A DNA stretch of 64,000 nucleotides from Bradyrhizobium icense (GTDB lineage Bacteria > Pseudomonadota > Alphaproteobacteria > Rhizobiales > Xanthobacteraceae). Each line of letters begins with the position of its first letter. The stretch's first letter is position 1. Below are positions 8,381 through 17,608 of the stretch, piece after piece. The notes under the pieces are model-generated. The model ran no database searches. It was not told the origin of the DNA and saw only the letters and a program-made list of their open reading frames with translations. The stretch covers positions 5,084,001 to 5,148,000 of the forward strand of contig NZ_CP016428.1 of the NCBI RefSeq assembly GCF_001693385.1, in the 5' to 3' direction. The position numbers and the translations under genes were made by a program.

Positions 8381-9859
8381 TTGAAAGCAAAGATTACCTT
8401 GAAGATCGCTCTTGATAATGAGGGTGGCAGCGATCGACGCTCGATCGTCGCTAGCGCCCTGTGGTCTGCCGTTTATCCTTCTCTTTCCAACCTCCTGTGC
8501 GCGGTCGCTTTGCTATCACCACTTACTGCCGCAGCTCAGACGATGCGGGACGCTAGAGGGGGGCTGCCGCGCGCGGCTCCTAGCAGCATCAATGGGACGC
8601 TGGACCTTTCCTCCTCGCTCGGCAAGACAGTTCATCTGCCCGGGCCGGCGGCGAGCATCTTTGTTGCAGACCCAACGATCGCGGATTATCAAGCGCCATC
8701 GAACACGACCATCTTTGTCTTTGGCAAGAAGTCCGGACGGACCAGCCTGTTCGCTTTGAACGACAATGGGGAAGCTCTCGCGGAGTTGCGTGTTGTCGTT
8801 ACGCAACCGATCGAGGATCTACGTGCCATGCTGAAGGCCCAGGTTGGCGACTATCCGATCCAAGTCAGCTATACCCCCCGCGGCGCCATCCTTAATGGTA
8901 CGGCTCCCAATGCCGATGTCGTCGCCACTGCCGTGAGGGTCACAGAGCAGTTTCTCGGTCCGGGTGCGCTGGTCGTCAATAAAATTCAGGTCGCCGGGTC
9001 GTTACAGGTCAATCTGAGCGTTCGCGTCGCGGAGGTCTCACGCAGCGCCATGAAGGAGCTCGGCATCAACCTCTCCGCTTTGGGTCAGAATGGCACTTTT
9101 TTCTTTAGCAGCGGCAAAGGTGCTGGTTCCGGCACGGCTACCGGCGGCGGCAAGGCAGGTATCGGCTTCAGCGCCGGTAATATCAACGTCGGCGCTGTTC
9201 TCGACGCGCTCGCGAGCGAGCACCTCGCAACCGTGCTGGCTGAACCGAATCTCACCGCAATGTCCGGTGAGTCCGCGAGCTTCCTGGCGGGCGGCGAATT
9301 TCCAATTCCGGTCATGCAGGACAACCGACAGGTTTCGATCCAATTTCGTCACTTTGGAGTGAGCCTCGACTTCGTCCCGACCGTTCTTAACAACAATCAA
9401 ATCAATGTCCGCGTGAAACCTGAGGTCAGCGAAATTTCGAAAGAAGGTGAAGTCAAAGTGAACGGTATGGCCGTGCCTGCCCTCTCTACGAGGCGTGCGG
9501 AGACCGTTATCGAGCTTGGGAGCGGACAAAGCTTTGCAATAGGCGGGCTAATCAGGCGTACCTTCAGCACGGACATCAGTACTTTTCCTTGGTTAGGCGA
9601 CGTGCCGATTCTCGGTGCACTGTTTCGCTCTTCGTCCTTTCAAAAGCAGGAGACGGAGCTCGTTATTATTGTCACGCCTTACATCGTGCGGCCAGCATCG
9701 AACCCGAACCGGATGAACGCCCCCGCCGACCGCATCGGACCGCCCTCAGATATTGGGCGCACCTTGACGAACACGTTGGCAAGCCCGCCGCGAGGCCGCG
9801 ACGCTCCGCGCACCAGTGTACCAGGCGCGACAGGCGGCGCGGGCTTTATTATCGAATGA
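8381..9859 (+). CDS. rhcC2: RhcC2, secretin of the type III outer-membrane ring
   Basis: About 490 residues. A signal peptide-like hydrophobic segment (about residues 37-52) ends in AAAQT. Next come an N-terminal pilus-secretin domain (VADPTIADYQAP..FVFGKKSGRTSLF), a short BON-like part and a secretin C-domain (about residues 210-440, with VAEPNLTAMSGESASFLAGGE and WLGDVPILGALFRS). This pattern is closest to CpaC/RcpA secretins of Tad pili. Together with RhcC1 it makes the split rhizobial secretin. The frame opens with TTG at 8381, only 10 bp after ttsI, and no in-frame ATG precedes the signal peptide, so the exact start is uncertain. It is probably co-transcribed with ttsI and the CpaD-like gene after it. 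Confidence 0.9.
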   Translation: MKAKITLKIALDNEGGSDRRSIVASALWSAVYPSLSNLLCAVALLSPLTAAAQTMRDARGGLPRAAPSSINGTLDLSSSLGKTVHLPGPAASIFVADPTIADYQAPSNTTIFVFGKKSGRTSLFALNDNGEALAELRVVVTQPIEDLRAMLKAQVGDYPIQVSYTPRGAILNGTAPNADVVATAVRVTEQFLGPGALVVNKIQVAGSLQVNLSVRVAEVSRSAMKELGINLSALGQNGTFFFSSGKGAGSGTATGGGKAGIGFSAGNINVGAVLDALASEHLATVLAEPNLTAMSGESASFLAGGEFPIPVMQDNRQVSIQFRHFGVSLDFVPTVLNNNQINVRVKPEVSEISKEGEVKVNGMAVPALSTRRAETVIELGSGQSFAIGGLIRRTFSTDISTFPWLGDVPILGALFRSSSFQKQETELVIIVTPYIVRPASNPNRMNAPADRIGPPSDIGRTLTNTLASPPRGRDAPRTSVPGATGGAGFIIE

Positions 9860-9869
9860 GGACCGTCGA

Positions 9870-10535
9870 ATGACTTTACGAGCCCTGCCCCATCTGTTCG
9901 TTCTGATGGCAAGCCTAGGAGGCTGCACAAGCACTGCTCTGGTCAACACCGGGCCGGCTGAACAAGCAACTATGGTGCAGCAGCGGAGCAGTGTCTTCGT
10001 GCTGCAGAGCCTTCGTAGCCTCGAGCGGTATCGACTGAGGGATTTTATTGCCGGCGCCAGCCGGGGTCGGTTTGATGCGCTCCATCTCGATATCACCGGC
10101 TCGCCCCGGCTCGCGGCGCAGGTAGCACGCGAGGCCCGCGCAATGGGCGTCGCCCCTTACAACGTCCGCCTGTTCGGCCCCCGCATCGACCGGCCTGTCG
10201 GCTTCGCGGTGCGAATCGAGGCCATTGTCTATGAAGCACGTCCTCCCGTCTGTCCGTCGCTTTCGATCATTGGTCCTTCAGTTAACGATAATTCGTTCGA
10301 CCAGACGCTTGGCTGCTCAATCCGCAACAATCTGGCAGTCATGGTCAACGATCCGGGCGACCTGCTGGACAATAGAGCTGTCATGGCAACAAAAGGTGAT
10401 CGTGCCGCCATTCCTGTTGCGACATATCGGTCCATGGGGCGGCGTAACAAGAGCGACTTGGAAGATGGAATTGGCAACAGGTCCTCGCCAGAAGCCGGGT
10501 CAACGGCGACGAGGGATATACAGTCGCCTCGATAG
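9870..10535 (+). CDS. CpaD-like outer-membrane lipoprotein of the rhc cluster
   Basis: A 221-residue protein with an N-terminal hydrophobic stretch and lipobox LGGC, so it is probably an acylated periplasmic lipoprotein. The rest resembles CpaD of Tad/Flp pili, notably YNVRLFGP, EARPPVCPSL and the LGCSIRNNLAVMVNDPGDL signature. The chosen ATG at 9870 has ribosome site gagga and gives a proper signal sequence; a longer upstream frame would overlap rhcC2 and add an implausible N-terminus. Next to a CpaC-like secretin, it probably supports assembly or stability of the RhcC ring. It ends 40 bp before the converging rhcU. Confidence 0.85.
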   Translation: MTLRALPHLFVLMASLGGCTSTALVNTGPAEQATMVQQRSSVFVLQSLRSLERYRLRDFIAGASRGRFDALHLDITGSPRLAAQVAREARAMGVAPYNVRLFGPRIDRPVGFAVRIEAIVYEARPPVCPSLSIIGPSVNDNSFDQTLGCSIRNNLAVMVNDPGDLLDNRAVMATKGDRAAIPVATYRSMGRRNKSDLEDGIGNRSSPEAGSTATRDIQSPR

Positions 10536-10575
10536 TGCGCATCGGGTGGCGCAAATCATTTGCCTTAAGCAATGT

Positions 10576-11613
10576 CTAGACCAGCCCGGCGGAATAGAGT
10601 GCTCTCGCAACCCCTTCAAAGTACTTCCCAGGAACGGCGTTGCCCAGCATGGCATTCCGGATGAGCTGACGCGCCAGGGCCGGGTCCTGAACAATGCTGA
10701 GGCGCAGCGACTGCGCCTCAGCAAGCAGTCGTGAGGCAAGTTCGCCCTCACCACGGCAAACCACGATCGGCACGCCGGTCTCGCCACGAATGTAGCGGAG
10801 CCCAATCAAGATCGCCTGTCCTGTCACTATCAATGTGGCGCGATGCACGCCAAGCGGAGGCTCGTTCGCCGTCTCCTGGCGAAGGCGACGGTGTTCTCGT
10901 TTGACCTGCGGATTGCCCTGCTGTTCCTTGGACTCGCGCTTGGCCTCGGTCTCCGTCATGCGCATGTCCTGTAAAAACAACCAGCGCTGGATAAGAAGAT
11001 CGGCCAATCCGGCGATCAGAAAAGCACCGGCAGCAATTTCGGTCAGCAATTTGATCTCAGTGAACACGAAGCTGAGACACCCCATACCGCAGGTTGGCAA
11101 GTATACCAGCGCCTTCCAACTTGCGATAACCGGGAGTAGCAAGCTTGCGCCGAGAAGGCACAGCTTAAGAAGCGACTTCGAGAGTTCAATGAGCGACCGC
11201 TTAGACGCAATCCGCTTGAGCCCCTTCATGGGATCCAATTTCTCGAATTTCGGCTTCAAGGAGTCGAAAGAGACGTTTAGTCCACCATTGGCTAGGACTC
11301 CCGCTAGAATACCGGCAGCAACACTGGCGCCGAGGAATGGACCAACGGCCGCAAAAAACAGTTCGATCAAGCCGCCCAGCGCCTGCTGGACCGCGCTCGT
11401 GAACGGCTGACCCTGCAGTTTGTCGATTAGCCGTACCGTTTCACACCACTTGGCCTCAATGAGGCCCGCTCTTAACCAGAGGCAGCAGAAACCGGCGCAA
11501 ACACTGACTGCGCTGACCAAATCGGTGCTGCGCGGACTCTGCCCTTTCTTGCGCGCATCTTTTAGCTTCTTGGGAGTGGGAGGGAGCTTCTTCTCTTCGC
11601 TCGAGCCGCTCAT
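10576..11613 (-). CDS. rhcU: RhcU, export-switch protein (SctU/FlhB family)
   Basis: A 345-residue protein with the family's lysine-rich N-terminus (KKLPPTPKKLKDARKKGQ), four membrane segments up to about residue 215 and a cytoplasmic domain. In SctU proteins an NPTH motif self-cleaves and sets substrate specificity. Here the aligned segment reads ATLIVTGQAILIGLRY, so residues 265-268 are GQAI rather than NPTH; the bases confirm this. Cleavage at this site is therefore unlikely. It is the last gene of the minus-strand core operon and its ATG overlaps the rhcT stop (ATGA). Confidence 0.93.
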   Translation of the reverse strand: MSGSSEEKKLPPTPKKLKDARKKGQSPRSTDLVSAVSVCAGFCCLWLRAGLIEAKWCETVRLIDKLQGQPFTSAVQQALGGLIELFFAAVGPFLGASVAAGILAGVLANGGLNVSFDSLKPKFEKLDPMKGLKRIASKRSLIELSKSLLKLCLLGASLLLPVIASWKALVYLPTCGMGCLSFVFTEIKLLTEIAAGAFLIAGLADLLIQRWLFLQDMRMTETEAKRESKEQQGNPQVKREHRRLRQETANEPPLGVHRATLIVTGQAILIGLRYIRGETGVPIVVCRGEGELASRLLAEAQSLRLSIVQDPALARQLIRNAMLGNAVPGKYFEGVARALYSAGLV

Positions 11614-12431
11614 TTAAGGAGCTTCTTGAACAACTCGAGCACGGTGTTGGACTGACTGATTTCCGATCCCATATATTCGACGAGGAAGGTGGCGTAACTT
11701 ACCATGATTATTCCATACGCCAGATTCTTCATGGTGGGAGAGACATCGTTCAGTTTGAGTTGCGGCGCAAACCGTCCGAGTATCATGACCGATACATCGA
11801 GTAGCAGCAGGAATGCCAACACGGGGCCAGAGACCAGTAGCGCCGTATACATGATGTGACCGAGAAGCCCCAGAAATGCCATCGCGCCTTGCACGGTCAA
11901 ACTAGGCATCAACTGATACACGGGCCAGATCAGATAGCTACCATAAAGGCCCCTAATCATATTCTCCAATCCCCCGGCTAGAACGAAGATCGCAATCGCG
12001 GTGGTACCGAGTAAAACCGCTGTCGCCGAAGCTTGGCCGCGCGTGGCGGGATCATCGGAAGCAACAGGGTTCGTAATCCCCCGTTGGGTATCGATGATCT
12101 CACCCACTGCCTGGATGCTCCATAGCGGAATACTGAGCAAAAAGCCGATGAGCAGGCCGACGAACACCTCCTTCAAACCGAGCAGCGTGATACTGATCAG
12201 CCGTGAGCCCTGATCCAGCGACTGCAAGCCGTGCCTGATCTGCAACAGGCATGGCAGTCCCATCGCAAAGGTCACGCAGCCGCGGATCAGCCCGCTGATG
12301 CGCGGCAGCGTAAATACAGGAAGGACCAGCATAATGCCAAGGGCGCGGGCTGCCGCGAGCCCGGCTGCAAGCACGAGTTCGATCGCCTCCTGGATCAGAG
12401 TTTGCGTCTCGGTGAGTGACGGGACGTTCAT
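11610..12431 (-). CDS. rhcT: RhcT, export-gate protein (SctT/FliR family)
   Basis: A 273-residue, mostly hydrophobic protein with several membrane segments. Its conserved stretch LKEVFVGLLIGFLLSIPLW followed by GEIIDTQRG is typical of SctT/SpaR/FliR. It forms the export gate with RhcR and RhcS. The ATG follows the rhcS stop directly, and the gene overlaps rhcU by four bases, which points to translational coupling. Confidence 0.95.
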   Translation of the reverse strand: MNVPSLTETQTLIQEAIELVLAAGLAAARALGIMLVLPVFTLPRISGLIRGCVTFAMGLPCLLQIRHGLQSLDQGSRLISITLLGLKEVFVGLLIGFLLSIPLWSIQAVGEIIDTQRGITNPVASDDPATRGQASATAVLLGTTAIAIFVLAGGLENMIRGLYGSYLIWPVYQLMPSLTVQGAMAFLGLLGHIMYTALLVSGPVLAFLLLLDVSVMILGRFAPQLKLNDVSPTMKNLAYGIIMVSYATFLVEYMGSEISQSNTVLELFKKLLK

Positions 12432-12716
12432 CTAACGTCGGCTAATACTTGCTGTGAGTGCGGGAAAGTCGGTAAACACCTGCTCTGCTTCCTTGATCAG
12501 CGCAGCGCTGAGCACCGGAGAGAACAAAGCGATCACCGCGACAACGACCAGAAGCTTCACAGTCAGTGGCAAAGTTTGATCCTGAAGCTGCGTTGCCGCC
12601 TGGATGATGCCGACGACCAGGCCGACAACGACCGCCGCGATAAGCGGTGGCAGAACCCAGATCATGAAGAGCACAAGTGACCGGCTCATATGAGTGAGAA
12701 TGCTCGCCTCATCCAT
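12432..12716 (-). CDS. rhcS: RhcS, export-gate protein (SctS/FliQ family)
   Basis: A 94-residue protein with two membrane hairpin helices, matching FliQ/YscS in length. The segment GLVVGIIQAATQLQDQTLPL is the family's conserved loop. Together with RhcR and RhcT it builds the export gate. It starts two bases after the rhcR stop. Confidence 0.95.
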   Translation of the reverse strand: MDEASILTHMSRSLVLFMIWVLPPLIAAVVVGLVVGIIQAATQLQDQTLPLTVKLLVVVAVIALFSPVLSAALIKEAEQVFTDFPALTASISRR

Positions 12717-12718
12717 GC

Positions 12719-13384
12719 TCAGCCTCCCGGTGTTGTGTAACTGAGCACCAGCCCGTGCATGAGCCGCGACCAGCCGTCGATTGAGACGAATAGAAACAGC
12801 TTGAAAGGCACGGATATCACCGTTGGCGAAACCATCGACATACCCATGGCCATCAAGATGGTCGTTACAATCAGATCGATGGTGATAAAGGGCAGATAGA
12901 GAAGAAAGCCGATTTCGAAGCCACGCTTGAGTTCTGAAATTAAGAAAGACGGCACCAGAATGACCAGGTCATCGGCGCTCACGTTGCCGCGCATATTCTC
13001 GGGCCAGACCTGTTCGGTTGAAGCCAAGAAGAACCGGCGCTGCTCGTCAGCGGTGAACTTCTTCAGATGATCACGCATCGGCTCCTGCGCCTCCTTTGCG
13101 GCGCTCAGCCAATCATCGACCGTTTGGTAGCGGAGTTGTGGCGCAGAAAGGCGATTATAGGTCTGTTCAATCACTGGCGCGCTAATGAAAACTGTCAGGA
13201 TCAGCGCCGCGCCATATAGAACTAGGTTCGGTGGGATAGATTGAGTCCCGAGCGCGTTGCGAACGAGGAAGAGCACGACGGACACCTTTATGAACGCTGT
13301 GCTTGTTACGACTAGGAATGCAAGCAGGCCAAGGCCGGCTGTGAGCGCAAGGAGTCCAAGAATTCCCGGTTGAATGTCAGTCAT
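12719..13384 (-). CDS. rhcR: RhcR, export-gate protein (SctR/FliP family)
   Basis: A 221-residue membrane protein carrying FliP/YscR signatures: FIKVSVVLFLVRNALGTQS near residue 32, VLVPSFLISELKRGFEIGF near 145 and the C-terminal GMSMVSPTVISVPFKLFLF. It forms the core of the export gate. The ATG overlaps the end of rhcQ by eight bases. Confidence 0.96.
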   Translation of the reverse strand: MTDIQPGILGLLALTAGLGLLAFLVVTSTAFIKVSVVLFLVRNALGTQSIPPNLVLYGAALILTVFISAPVIEQTYNRLSAPQLRYQTVDDWLSAAKEAQEPMRDHLKKFTADEQRRFFLASTEQVWPENMRGNVSADDLVILVPSFLISELKRGFEIGFLLYLPFITIDLIVTTILMAMGMSMVSPTVISVPFKLFLFVSIDGWSRLMHGLVLSYTTPGG

Positions 13385-14489
13385 TGACGGCCAACCTACC
13401 TCGCAACCTGACGCCGAGCTCCCCGCCGATGCTTACGATGTCGCCGCGGCCGATGCGGCGGCCGTTAGCAAGGATATCAACCGGTCCGTCGAGCGGCCGG
13501 CCAAGTTCGAACACATGTCCCTCGCTGATATCCCTCAAGGCTCCGAGTGCGACAGTCCAGCGGCCGCATTCGAAAATAAGAGTTATCTCGATGTCGTCGA
13601 GATCACTTTCAGACGGCGGCCGGGGTTTTTCGGATTGGGTCATCATATGTGCACACTCCAGGGGATGTGGTTGGAGGCGGAATGCCCCCCGCACGATCAA
13701 GCGATCCTCTGCAACATGTGCCGGAGCCCATAAGGTTCCTGCGCTGAGGATGGCTTGGCCGCGGGCGAAGGGTATTACGTCCGGCAATAGAGCGTCTCCT
13801 GCATTTGCTTTTTCCAGCAGCGCGACCGTCGCACGGAGCGAGCCGATCTCTCCCTTAACGATGAGAGGCAATTCTGGGGGAAGCTGGCTTGCCTCTCGCG
13901 GCAGCTGCCTGAGCAGTCCGCCTAACGCCCGAAAGGCAGGTGGAACTGAACCATCGAGAGGCGAGAACAGGAACAGGCGCGCTTTGCCTTTGAATGGGCC
14001 GTAGGTGATTTCGAGCTCCAGATAAGGACCCCTAGCCGTTGCTTCGCTCAAACAGATCCGCTGCAACTTCTGCTGTGTCAGGCACTCTAGTTGATCGAGC
14101 AACGGATCGAGTGCAAATTCGACGAGGAGCGAACGCGTGGGCTCGGCAGGTAGGCCAAGCCCACTCTGCACCGTCGCGATCAGCCCTTCTACAACCGGAC
14201 GGGCCAACGATAAGATGATTGTTTCATGTCCGATGGCCCAAACGCAGTCGAGCATCGATACGGCGCACGGCTCCGGCTCCCAGACAAGCCGTTCCATCCG
14301 CACGGATACCGGCTTATCGCTGAGACGACTTTGCAGAGGCTTGCGGGCAGCAGCGATCTCGTTGAGCCAGGAGACGACGGCAGGGGACAGGGTTAACGCC
14401 GGTTTAAATCCCGATTGTTCGCCCGGAGCCATGGTCGCAGGCTCGTCTACAAGACAAGGCGCTTTCTCTAGCATGAGAGCAGAAGCCAT
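13377..14489 (-). CDS. rhcQ: RhcQ, C-ring/sorting-platform protein (SctQ family)
   Basis: About 370 residues. The C-terminal SpoA (SPOA) domain is clear (about residues 290-370: LDDIEITLIFECGRWTVAL..LGRPLDGPVDILANGRRIG..GELGVRLR), as in YscQ/FliN. The rest is the more variable SctQ N-terminal region. It builds the cytoplasmic sorting platform with NolU and NolV. I take ATG 14489 rather than the TTG one codon earlier. It lies just after the y4yJ stop and overlaps rhcR. Confidence 0.9.
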   Translation of the reverse strand: MASALMLEKAPCLVDEPATMAPGEQSGFKPALTLSPAVVSWLNEIAAARKPLQSRLSDKPVSVRMERLVWEPEPCAVSMLDCVWAIGHETIILSLARPVVEGLIATVQSGLGLPAEPTRSLLVEFALDPLLDQLECLTQQKLQRICLSEATARGPYLELEITYGPFKGKARLFLFSPLDGSVPPAFRALGGLLRQLPREASQLPPELPLIVKGEIGSLRATVALLEKANAGDALLPDVIPFARGQAILSAGTLWAPAHVAEDRLIVRGAFRLQPHPLECAHMMTQSEKPRPPSESDLDDIEITLIFECGRWTVALGALRDISEGHVFELGRPLDGPVDILANGRRIGRGDIVSIGGELGVRLRGRLAVND

Positions 14490-14494
14490 CAAAT

Positions 14495-15025
14495 TCAGTC
14501 GCTAGCCGTGTGGGTACGCGAACCACTGCCATACCGAAGCAAAACCTCATCATCGGCCTCTATCTCGGCTTCCGCATCCGAATGGGCATCACTCGCGCGC
14601 TGAGCGTCGCCTTCAATTTGCTGCCATTTGTGACTCGCCGCCGAGCACTTGGTCAAAGTGGTCCGCGCCTCGAAGACCGCCGCCTCGGCCCGCTCTTGAG
14701 CGGCGCGCGCTTCCTCAAGCCTTCGGCGTGCTCCTGCGATCTCAGCTTTGAGCCGTCCAATGACGATGTGACAGCGACGATCGAGCTCTTCGACAGATAG
14801 CGAACCAAAAGATGCCAGCTCTCGGTAAAGCTGCGCTTCGAGCGCCGCTTGGTTTTTCTCGGCCGTTGCAAGATCCCGGACAGCTTGTTCCACCGCTTGG
14901 AGCGCGGTGCGGCGTTTGGCCTCCATGTTGGACACCTCACGAAGGGCGCTCTGCTGTCTCATATCCTTCACTAGCCGCAATTTCGAGGCATGGACACGAT
15001 TCACGCGGTCAGACGCGACATCCAT
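14495..15025 (-). CDS. y4yJ: Y4yJ, YscO/FliJ-like stalk protein
   Basis: A 176-residue, highly charged protein predicted as a long coiled coil (runs of KRRTALQAVEQAVRDLATA, ARRRLEEARAAQERAEAA). Size, composition and position directly after the ATPase gene match SctO/YscO/FliJ, which rotates or docks at the ATPase and interacts with the export gate. The gene overlaps the 3' end of rhcN by 25 bp. The name follows the NGR234 locus in the same position. Confidence 0.8.
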   Translation of the reverse strand: MDVASDRVNRVHASKLRLVKDMRQQSALREVSNMEAKRRTALQAVEQAVRDLATAEKNQAALEAQLYRELASFGSLSVEELDRRCHIVIGRLKAEIAGARRRLEEARAAQERAEAAVFEARTTLTKCSAASHKWQQIEGDAQRASDAHSDAEAEIEADDEVLLRYGSGSRTHTASD

Positions 15026-16350
15026 GTGACCGTCTCCTCAAAGCTTGACGCCTCGTCTCCGCCCTGACGCAGGAATTTCCGCAACTCCTCGATCGAATTA
15101 ATTGCCCGGTCTGTCAGAGGATCACTGCCGTGCTCATATTCGCCAACCTTCACCAAGAACTCGGCCTCGGCGTAGCGCGAGAGCAGATCACGGAAGAAGG
15201 AAGCCGCCTTTCGATGCGACTCAGACACGACCGCATTCATCACGCGGCTGCGGCTTGATAACACGTCAATAGCTGGAAAATGCTCGCGCGCAGCCAAAAG
15301 GCGTGAGAGAACAACGTGGCCATCAAGAATGCCTCGTGATTCTTCGGCGATTGGATCACCCGAGCCGTCGCCTTCGACAAGCACAGTATAGAAGGCCGTG
15401 ATTGAGCCGCGCTCGCCCATGCCGGCACGCTCCAACAGCCCAGGAAGCATCGCAAAAACCGATGGCGGAAAGCCGCGCCGCGTCGGCGGCTCTCCTGCCG
15501 CAAGGCCAATTTCGCGCATGGCGCGGCTAAAGCGCGTCAATGAGTCCATCATCAGGACGACGCGAAGTCCTTCATCACGAAAATATTCGGCGAGTGCCGT
15601 CGCCATGTAAGCGCATTGCGCTCGCTCCATTGCCGAGCGGTCGGAAGTCTCAACGACAACGACGGTGCGGCGAAGTGCTGCCTCACCAAGGTGCTGCTCG
15701 ATGAATTCCCGCACTTCACGACCGCGCTCACCGATCAACGCGACTATGGTGGCGTCGGCAGCCGCGCCTTTTACGATCTGCGACAGGAGCGTCGACTTAC
15801 CGCACCCTGGGTCTCCGTAGATGCCGATCCGCTGCCCCTCGCCACATGTCAGAAGCCCATCCAAGACACGGACGCCGAGTGGGAACGTTCGCTCGATACC
15901 GCGCCTTGTCATTGGGTTGGGAGCCTTGCCGCGCAGCGGACGAGTCTGAGCGGCGTTGATTGGCCCCTTTCCGTCGATCGGACGGCCGAAGCTGTCGATC
16001 ACCCGGCCAAGCAAATCGGGGCCGACCGGCACTTCATGCATTCGTCCGGTCGCGACCACTTCTGCTCGGCTGGATAGGCCCGCCATGTCACCAATGGGAG
16101 TGAGCAATACCCCATCCTGCGATAGGCCGATCACCTCAGCCTCGAGCGACCATCCGGTGCGGGGATCCTGCAGCAGGCAAAGCTCCCCTATACGCGCCTC
16201 TGGCAAGACGGCATGGAGCAAGGTGCCGACCGCCCGTGTGATCCGCCCTCGTACAGCGCGCGTGTCGATATGCTTTGCTGTAGATTTCAGAGACGATAGC
16301 GCAGCGTGCAGATTCCTCTCTCCGGCCGCATCTGTCGCTGATGTGGTCAT
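15001..16350 (-). CDS. rhcN: RhcN, type III secretion ATPase (SctN family)
   Basis: A 449-residue ATPase with Walker A GDPGCGKST at residues 179-187, the following IVALIGERGREVREF and the Walker B-like RVVLMMDSLTRFSRA. These are hallmarks of the SctN/FliI family, related to F1-beta. It strips chaperones and energises export. The start at 16350 is chosen because it overlaps the nolV stop as ATGA and gives the usual family length; a longer frame upstream would only read through nolV. Confidence 0.96.
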   Translation of the reverse strand: MTTSATDAAGERNLHAALSSLKSTAKHIDTRAVRGRITRAVGTLLHAVLPEARIGELCLLQDPRTGWSLEAEVIGLSQDGVLLTPIGDMAGLSSRAEVVATGRMHEVPVGPDLLGRVIDSFGRPIDGKGPINAAQTRPLRGKAPNPMTRRGIERTFPLGVRVLDGLLTCGEGQRIGIYGDPGCGKSTLLSQIVKGAAADATIVALIGERGREVREFIEQHLGEAALRRTVVVVETSDRSAMERAQCAYMATALAEYFRDEGLRVVLMMDSLTRFSRAMREIGLAAGEPPTRRGFPPSVFAMLPGLLERAGMGERGSITAFYTVLVEGDGSGDPIAEESRGILDGHVVLSRLLAAREHFPAIDVLSSRSRVMNAVVSESHRKAASFFRDLLSRYAEAEFLVKVGEYEHGSDPLTDRAINSIEELRKFLRQGGDEASSFEETVTWMSRLTA

Positions 16351-16970
16351 GGCCCGTCTTCCTTTGATGGCAAACCCAGGCCAAGGCGTAGAGCTCGGAG
16401 CTGAGCGGCAACGCCAATGTCCACATTGCCAAATTCGCTCCACAACACGCACTGCTCTGTCGTTAGAGCCGGATCCGGGTCAACCCGCACCTTCGGCCGG
16501 CCCTCCTGTCCATCGCACGTAGCGAACTCGCGCGCCAGCGCATCGGCTTTCAGAGGAGAGACATGAAGGCATATTTCCGCGCTACCATATTTTTGCTCGA
16601 TCGCGTGACGAACGGTCCTCACCAACATCTCGCCTGGATCAAACGCGCCCAGAAGATCGCTCACGATCTCCATGACGAGCTGCGGCAACTCCTGCTCCAG
16701 AATGGCTTTTCGCTGCGCAAGTGCGGAAGCAGCCTGCGCAATCAGCCGAGACATTTCCTCGGCGCCGCTCTTGAAGCCATCCTCACGGCCGCGCGCCCGC
16801 TCCCGCTTATAAGCTGTCCGTCCCCAGCCGCGAACGCGCTGCAGATGCCGCTCGGCAGCCGCGCGTGCTTCTACGGCATCGCACCAGATCCCGATCTCGG
16901 CAGCCGGTATGAGAGGCCCGAGAGGACGTATCTCGGGGGCCACTGGCAGCGCTGGGTCATCAGCTGTCAT
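16347..16970 (-). CDS. nolV: NolV, stator of the ATPase complex (SctL/FliH family)
   Basis: A 207-residue protein. The segment KRERARGREDGFKSGAEEM is the alanine/arginine-rich helix seen in YscL/FliH, followed by a C-terminal domain (LVMEIVSDLLGAFDPGEMLV, VRVDPDPALTTEQCVL) typical of the family. It links RhcN to RhcQ and restrains the ATPase. It overlaps nolU by 11 bp and rhcN by 4 bp. Confidence 0.9.
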   Translation of the reverse strand: MTADDPALPVAPEIRPLGPLIPAAEIGIWCDAVEARAAAERHLQRVRGWGRTAYKRERARGREDGFKSGAEEMSRLIAQAASALAQRKAILEQELPQLVMEIVSDLLGAFDPGEMLVRTVRHAIEQKYGSAEICLHVSPLKADALAREFATCDGQEGRPKVRVDPDPALTTEQCVLWSEFGNVDIGVAAQLRALRLGLGLPSKEDGP

Positions 16971-17598
16971 GCCGCGGCGTCTCCCTCGACAAATGGGCTA
17001 TCACCAAGGAAAGCACTGGGCCCGCGGCATTGCGGTGTTCGGCCGCTGGATTCTCGGCAGCAGTGCCCATGGGCAAGCGTAACAGCACGCGCGTGCGATC
17101 AAGTGCCGAGGCTTCGTCGAGCCAAGCACCTAGGCAGGCATGGCCATCGTGTTCAATCTGTTGCGAAAGTTGCTCCGGATCAGCGGTAGTGGTGATTGCG
17201 ACCGCGCTGGCCAAGTTCCGGATACCGAAAGCGTGCGCTTCTGCCCCGATACGGTCGAGCAGCATCGCGAGATGCTGCTTTGAGACGAGCTTTAGGAGCG
17301 AGCGAGCATGCCAGATACTGCCGGCAAGCAAAGCAGCCCTATTCGGATCATGGCCGAGCAGAAGATCGTCTCCCCAGTTACGGCCGTTGGAGTCCATTTC
17401 ATTACCAAGCAGCATTTCAGCAAGTCTTACCTGCAGCCTCGAACTCTTCTGTAGCCGGACCAAAGTCGAAGCCGACAGCCGCGCGTCAAGACGGGCAGCA
17501 AATCGGGTCAGATGGGTCGAGGCAGCAAGCTCGCGCAGACCCTCAGAGGGCCATTCGGACCACGTATGAGAACCGGCGGATGGCAGCGGCATGGGCAT
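16960..17598 (-). CDS. nolU: NolU, sorting-platform protein (SctK-like)
   Basis: A 212-residue protein between rhcJ and nolV, the position of nolU in other rhizobia. SctK/YscK proteins are poorly conserved, and assignment rests mainly on position and size. The ATG at 17598 has a good ribosome site (aggagt) and lies 10 bp after rhcJ; the longer upstream reading frame to 18048 is antisense to nothing but overlaps rhcJ in another frame and is rejected. Confidence 0.85.
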   Translation of the reverse strand: MPMPLPSAGSHTWSEWPSEGLRELAASTHLTRFAARLDARLSASTLVRLQKSSRLQVRLAEMLLGNEMDSNGRNWGDDLLLGHDPNRAALLAGSIWHARSLLKLVSKQHLAMLLDRIGAEAHAFGIRNLASAVAITTTADPEQLSQQIEHDGHACLGAWLDEASALDRTRVLLRLPMGTAAENPAAEHRNAAGPVLSLVIAHLSRETPRHDS

Positions 17599-17608
17599 TT
17601 GCACACTC

